A DNA stretch of 64,000 nt from Hepsetus odoe. Taxonomy: Eukaryota > Chordata > Actinopteri > Characiformes > Hepsetidae. Of this stretch, positions 58,831-64,000 are shown in pieces. Position 1 is the first letter of the stretch. Each line of letters starts with the position of its first letter. The translations under genes were made by a program, and so were the position numbers. The DNA lies in NCBI GenBank assembly GCA_017165825.1, contig CM029369.1, positions 13,205,824 to 13,269,823 on the forward strand, written 5' to 3'. The notes under the pieces were generated by a model that saw only the letters and a program-made list of their open reading frames with translations, did not search any database and was not told the origin of the DNA.

Positions 58831-59212
58831 CCAAGGTTTTCCAGGAATACAGCAAAAAGCACTGAATCAGAGTAACGGATCTTAATTCTGAAACTGATTT
58901 AATCATATTCTGTGTTTTATGAAAATTTAATTAGCAGCAAATGCCACAAAAACTTTATAGGACCCAAGGGGGAAAGGTGGCAATCAATGAAGTTAAGACA
59001 CTGAGGTGAAAGGTATACGACTTTATCAAGAGCTACTGTGTATTTTATTGTGTATTTTAATTTCTAAATGCTACAGAACATGCTATATATTATACTTTCT
59101 AAAATATATATATATATCTCTATAGTATATGAACAGCTGAATGCTTTATGATGGATCAAATTAGATTCTATTTACGAAATAGTGTATTTAAAAGTTGATT
59201 TTATTCGAGGTT
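58831..59212. other. Spacer between hoxd4a enhancer region and mir-10b
   Basis: AT-rich with a TATATA run near 59104-59117. Nothing else recognised. Confidence 0.5.
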
Positions 59213-59305
59213 TTTGCATCGACCATATACTCCCCTAGAATCGAATCTGTGACTATAGATTTTTCACACAAATTCGGTTCTACAGGGTATATATAGACGA
59301 CGGAA
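59213..59305 (-). ncRNA. mir10b: mir-10b microRNA precursor
   Basis: The minus strand carries TACCCTGTAGAACCGAATTT GTG at 59289-59267, identical to vertebrate miR-10b (the A at position 12 distinguishes it from miR-10a). The opposite arm, ACAGATTCGATTCTAGGGGA GT at 59250-59229, matches the miR-10b star strand closely. The two arms pair into a hairpin with a loop near 59251-59266, and flanking CTATATA/TATATGG extends the stem. miR-10b lies upstream of Hoxd4 in vertebrates, which this position and strand reproduce. It represses target mRNAs, Hox transcripts among them. Confidence 0.98.
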
Positions 59306-59463
59306 TATAAGGGTCCAATTTCTGCTTTTAGTCAAGGCGACAAAGCTTTAACGTAGAGAAGTCGTTATAGATCACGCCTACCTGAAGTTCTGTGCAAACA
59401 TGTTTACCAAACGTCAGTCAGGCTTAATAATAAAATAAAGAAGTGGCAAATTGCACCCAGCTT
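59306..59463. other. mir-10b upstream flank with a possible 5' splice site
   Basis: On the minus strand AGAACTTCAG precedes GTAGGCGTG (exon end 59382), 77 bp before the hairpin. It could be the donor of an exon just upstream of mir-10b in a host transcript. Confidence 0.35.
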
Positions 59464-59495
<32 letters not shown>

Positions 59496-59545
59496 AACGC
59501 GCACACACGCACACACGCACACACGCACACGCATATATATATATG
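59464..59545. repeat. Compound (CA)n / (CACG)n / (AT)n microsatellite
   Basis: CA units, CACG-interrupted units, then a short AT run. Confidence 0.97.
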
Positions 59546-59993
59546 TGTTTTGATCAGTCACAGGAGTCCAGTAAGGTAAATCACACTCACTCTAGCCACT
59601 GCCTACTTAGGGTGGACACGTATAAGTAAATGGCTAAAGGTCGAAAGGTTAACCCAAATCATTTACAACACACATCACCAAGTTTCATTTTTTAAGCAGA
59701 ATGACAACAGCATCGGAAGAGCACAAGAGTTCATGAATCCTCAGACTTCCCGCCACGAGACCCCCAGATACCACGGAATCGCACAAGAGCAACACTGAAA
59801 AAACTGACTTGGAAATAGATTTCAATTTATTTGGGCTATAATAATAGTATTTGAGCTTTTTTAAAAATTTGCCACTACAACCCCAATTTTCCATTTAAAA
59901 AGGGTTTCTAACATTTACATTTCTTACACTTGTTGGTTTTCACGACACACAGCATAAAGTACTCAAATATTCTCTCGCGCGCGCTCACACTCA

Positions 59994-59995
<2 letters not shown>
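59546..59995. other. Intergenic, no recognised gene
   Basis: No signal recognised. Confidence 0.5.
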
Positions 59996-60034
<39 letters not shown>

Positions 60035-60040
60035 ACATAT
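59996..60040. repeat. (CA)n microsatellite
   Basis: CA units with an AT break, then ATATA. Confidence 0.97.
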
Positions 60041-61629
60041 ATAGAATGCAATTACAGCTCAGTTTGATCTAAATTATTTCTTTGTATTAATGTTGTCATA
60101 ATTGATTCAAATGAATTATCTAATTATCTATAATAGCTGAGTTAAATTTGTGTTGGACCATAAAGTTTTAAGCTTTAGCGTCAAAGAAGATAAGTAATTG
60201 GAGATGAGCCATTCGTTTAGCATTTTAATATATGTTAGACAGCTTGACCCGTGATTCACCTTCCCTCACGACTTGCTCATGCGGGTCAAAGCCGAGTTAC
60301 TGATGAACAAAAGAACAGAGAAGCCACCGCATGTCAGGACATCTGGTTTAAAATTTAACAAGAGCCACACTTCTATATCAAATATTTTTCACATTATTTT
60401 TAGAAGCACTAAAATATGTTTTTTTTTTTTGTTTTTTGTTTTTTGGGGGGAGCTGAGTAAATTATTTGCCACTATGTAACAAATCTGGTTTTGAGTTTTC
60501 ACATTTTGACTCTATTCTGTCGTTTTGTTTGTTTGTCGTAGTTGCAATTTCTGTCCTTTTCATAATGTATTTAAACACAATTTATTTGGTAGTTATTTTT
60601 GAACATAAACACGATGTTGGTCAGTAAATTACATTCACAGCTGTATTTTATTCCACAGGCTGTTGTCACTCTCAAAATAATATTAAGTTTAATCGTACAT
60701 TACTAGTATGTAATGAAATTTTAAAATGAAAATAATGAGTGCATTTACCTCATTATAGGAATGAAAAACAAACAAACAAATAAAACCACACAAACTAATG
60801 AATAATCAAAAACCTAATTCAGTGATTAAGGCCCTTTCTCCTTTCTCCTGTATATTTAATGGAAATTCTGTTTTTAAAGCTCATTTTAATGAAAACGAAA
60901 AATAACTCTTAATTGCCCATATTAGAGCAACGTTATAATTTTTTAAATAAACTTTTGTATTGAAGAATCTATCTCATTTGTAGAAATGGGGGCGCTAGAG
61001 AGCATAACTATAAGAAAAACTGAAATGGCTCACGTTAACATCTATTATATATAAATATCAGTGGATTAAAAAGTTTGTTGATTAACCTGAATAATTTCAT
61101 TCATTCTCTTTTTATTTTTTATGGACGCAAAATTTAAGTTTTTCTTTATATCCCCAAATGAACATTTTTTCTCAGTGTAACTGCTTTTAAAGCATTTTAA
61201 TCTAATTGCAACATAAAAAGCAGACTGTGACAAAATATTTGCATAAATGAAAATAATATACCCTTATTTATTTTGATCGTGCATCGTCCATTTCAAGCAC
61301 AACAAAATAAAAGAACTGCATTTCTTCCTTTTCGTTCAGTGCTTACTATTTAAAGATCACCCAGGGATTGCAAGCCCTGAAATGCACTTTTTCTCAGCAA
61401 AGTGGCACCAAAACTGAATTACCAAATCGCGATTAGGTTACGTCACTTTCATTACATCGTGTGTTTACCAATTCTGTAGTTCCTCAGACAATCTTAACGT
61501 GAAATAAACTGCTATTTCAAACGAGCCGTCCAAACAAGCAGCACACTTTGAAGCACAGACAAGAGACTCCCGCGAGTGGAGACACCCAGTTACAGCCAGC
61601 ACAAGTTCATGTATTGGAAGCGGACTTAC
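60041..61629. other. Intergenic upstream of mir-10b
   Basis: Mostly AT-rich with a T-run at 60419-60445. The right end (61340-61629) has mixed composition and may be regulatory. No gene recognised. Confidence 0.5.
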
Positions 61630-61860
61630 CTCGGGGGCTCGACAGACCACGTAACGCGTGCAAATAAATGACTTTATCCATGATCAGAACAAATCCAGGA
61701 CTTACTCAGGCTCCCGCACCGATACTGAGAGCTACTCTAAACCGTCTGCTAGGCCTTTCTAATATACAATGTGAATTATATTTTGGCTTGTCAACTCCCT
61801 GGCCATAAAACAAAGTTTAATGGTATCACGTGCTTCCCCACAGCCATTCATGACAGCGCG
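61630..61860 (-). promoter_or_regulatory. Candidate distal first exon and promoter of a hoxd4a/mir-10b/hoxd3a transcript
   Basis: On the minus strand GAGCCCCCGAG precedes GTAAGTCCGC, a strong donor (exon end 61630). Upstream lie CGCGTTACGTGGTC, CTAATATAC-type AT DNA, TTTATGGCCAGGGAGTTGAC (near 61790-61810) and AGCACGTGATACC (E-box near 61825-61838), in a GC-rich island (CCGCGCGCTGTCATGAATGG). The putative exon contains a short ORF starting MDKVIYLH that runs into the splice site. It could start a long transcript hosting mir-10b, or be a remnant of another Hox promoter. No transcript evidence. Confidence 0.4.
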
Positions 61861-63469
61861 CGGGTGCCATAAATAACCCTGAAAGTTGCACTTATTCAAT
61901 AATGGCGATTGCACTGATGTCAGGAGGAAATAAAAGCATTCGTTTCTCTCTGAGGGGAAATGTTTGACTTAAGCAGGAGGAAGAAAGTAATTGTTTTGTA
62001 CACTAAAGTAATTCCCAGATTCACATACTTGACCAAAACATCTTTGAATGTGGTTTATTTTTTAAAACCAGTTTCGTCCTACTTTTTCTTGCTTACATAG
62101 CCCTTCCCCCGAAACAAATGAGGTACGTTTGAGAACCATGACGTGTGAACTTCTGGGAGTGTTTTTCTCACTGTAAATTTAAGGTAATAAAGCAATAAAA
62201 CGTATCCCTGGTGTAAACCGCATTACCGCCCACGTGACAAACTTTAAACGGCACATCTCCATATGTCGACTTCTCGCCTTCAGTAAAAAGGCCAAAATGA
62301 CTTTTTAAATATCTGTTATTTAAGGATTTGTAGTCTAAAAATACATGGTTGAATGAACACAGATAAATATGAAAGTGAAGATGCTTTGGATGTATTATCA
62401 AAGCTACTATGATAATACTTATCCTATAGTTATTAGAACTTAATCTTATTAGAAATTAATGTCTTCAGTGGTCTATTTTACTAAAATAAAGTCAATGTTA
62501 ATATGTAATTTATTAAAATACCTGAAATAGTTATGAACAGGGTTTAAAAAATGAGAAAAAAACCCATGCACCTCAATTCAAGACGGGATTTTTACATAAA
62601 ATATACATAGATTGTAATCATGCACTTTTAATTGGTGTAATCAATGATTCATCTGCCAATAATAGCCTGAACAGTATGTAAAGTACAGAAAAATAGTGAC
62701 CTGACATACATTTTTGTTTCTTATTATGGTTTGAAATAACTATATGTACATATCCTATAACACACCGATAAAAAAATCTAAACAGGGTCACATGGTCTTA
62801 CCAGCCAACCACAATTTAAAGAAATGACCTCGGAAACAAACGATATACATTGCCCTTGGCCGGTCTCAGAGTGTTAGACAACAGTGCCGTCTGTCGGCTA
62901 ATACAAGTACTGCTCTATCTTTGGCGCATGTCAAACTGTAGCCGATGTTTTCCCCCCCTTTTTCCTAAGAAATGACGTAAGCCCACTTATAAAACACCCG
63001 AACGAGTCGTTTTACAATGTTTGATATCAAGAATTGCAATCTATTCAACTGAAGTAGCCAAAATCAGTTCTGAAAAACAAATAATGAAATTGTACCTGGC
63101 AAAATCCATTTACATTTTCAAAGCAGTGGGAATGTAAAGCAAAATCAGCTGGAAAAAAGAACAAGAAGAAAAAGATAGATGGACTGCTTATTTACCTTGT
63201 GTGTATGTGTGTGTTAAAAAAAATATGTATTGAATGAATTTAGATTAGACTCAACGTCCATTTTTTTCGTAGCATTTTTAACAATTAAACCATTTAAAAC
63301 AAGTTGTGCAAAACTTGTAAAGAAATCCCAAATATCTTCTGCTTCATTATGAATAAATATGTACGTATTTCCATTACATAAATCTGTACTTATTCATCAT
63401 TCTGTTATAATCATGCATACAATTTTAGGTGTTTATTTGAAAGAAATCAAATAGAACATGGTTCTAGCT
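61861..63469. other. Intergenic; candidate regulatory block at 62800-63040
   Basis: 62800-63040 is non-repetitive and GC-balanced with CTTATAAAACACCCGAACGA (TATA-like on the plus strand) and AATGACGTAAG (CRE-like). The rest is AT-rich. No gene recognised. Confidence 0.45.
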
Positions 63470-63700
63470 GGTGCTTGCATGCATGGCTACTGGGTCTGCA
63501 ATTATGCGCCTTTCCCTCCTACTTTTGCCGCATTGCAGTAAAGCTGTAAATACTTCTGCAGCTGCCTGTCAGCCAATAGTGAAATACTGTCTTTGTTCCG
63601 CAGCCCCCATCTCTCGACCGCTCACAACTACCCGCAGAACTGCACCATTCTCACCGACTGGGGGGCATATATTAAACTAGCGCCAACCATCTCTGTTTTC
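63470..63700. promoter_or_regulatory. Candidate conserved non-coding block
   Basis: GC-balanced block with ATTATGCGCC, TTTTGCCGCATTGCAGTAAA, TGTCAGCCAATAGTGAAATA and GGGGGGCATATATTAAAC in an AT-rich setting, near the right edge and in the direction of the next 5' Hox gene. The 69-codon open frame across it has no recognised family. Confidence 0.35.
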
Positions 63701-64000
63701 TTTTTAAACTTTCATTCTGTGTTCTAAAATCCTTTTACTATATTCAAAACGCACACAACTGCATATTCATCCGCACTGGAATAACAACTGCAGCCATCAC
63801 TAACAGCCTAGTTTGTAGGTATTATATTTAAGCCCACTGTTAAACATTTGTCTCAGTAAAAGTAGAAGATTAATGCAGTGTTCAGTTTCAAATCGAAAAT
63901 CTCTTAAAAACGGTTACCATACAAAAAGGACCGTTGCTGATTTATGAGTGAAATAAGAAACGTGCTAGGAGCTAAACTGTGAATTTTTCACACTGTTCAG
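63701..64000. other. Intergenic right edge
   Basis: AT-rich. No signal recognised. Confidence 0.5.

Noticed and set aside
61465..61650. 61-codon minus-strand frame across the splice donor at 61630
   Set aside because: Starts within the putative first exon and runs through a strong donor; no protein family recognised.
59306..64000. hoxd8 between mir-10b and the right edge
   Set aside because: No group 8 homeodomain helix 3 or hexapeptide frame on the minus strand; it may lie further right or be absent.

Overview
The window is vertebrate genomic DNA, most likely from a teleost fish. It covers the 3' (anterior) end of a HoxD cluster plus about 40 kb of flanking intergenic DNA. The reasons are: three two-exon Hox genes of paralogue groups 1, 3 and 4, all on the minus strand with no group 2 gene between them; a perfect mature miR-10b sequence just upstream of the group 4 gene; Hoxd3- and Hoxd4-type protein termini; and fish-type repeats (Tc1-like transposons, tRNA-derived SINEs, APE/RT LINEs, very dense dinucleotide microsatellites). 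I use 'a' suffixes (hoxd1a, hoxd3a, hoxd4a) on the assumption of a teleost HoxDa cluster. I cannot name the species. The sequence alone does not exclude a fish with a single HoxD cluster.

Layout. Positions 1-2.87 kb hold a dead, rearranged LINE. From 3 to 36 kb there is no recognisable host gene. This is the gene-poor flank 3' of hoxd1, littered with Tc1-like remnants (near 3.1-3.65, 10.3-10.8, 16.8-17.6, 22.0, 33.9-34.4 and 34.7-35.3 kb), SINEs (6.3, 7.3, 7.7, 9.6, 10.9, 14.6-15.1, 26.3, 27.9, 31.8 kb), an antisense LINE tail (25.3 kb) and over a dozen microsatellites. Several non-repetitive blocks look like conserved regulatory elements, the best being a palindrome of TAAT/TGACAG sites at 24.44 kb. 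From 36 kb rightwards recognisable transposons disappear and the DNA looks like Hox cluster: hoxd1a (40189-41097), hoxd3a (coding 45555-47116, candidate upstream non-coding exons near 49.73-49.79 and 53.93-54.1 kb), hoxd4a (57000-58110) and mir-10b (59.2-59.3 kb). A further candidate distal first exon lies near 61.63-61.76 kb. hoxd8/hoxd9 would lie beyond the right edge. mtx2, the usual 3' neighbour, was not found.

How it works together. The Hox genes encode homeodomain transcription factors with PBX-binding hexapeptides. They are transcribed in the same direction, so long transcripts starting upstream of hoxd4a could run through mir-10b, hoxd4a and hoxd3a, as known in other vertebrates. The most notable points are a retained but unusually divergent hoxd1a with a 123-bp intron that is in frame and stop-free, the reconstructed multi-exon 5' structure of hoxd3a, and several PBX/HOX, MEIS, CDX-like and retinoid-like motif arrangements at plausible regulatory positions.
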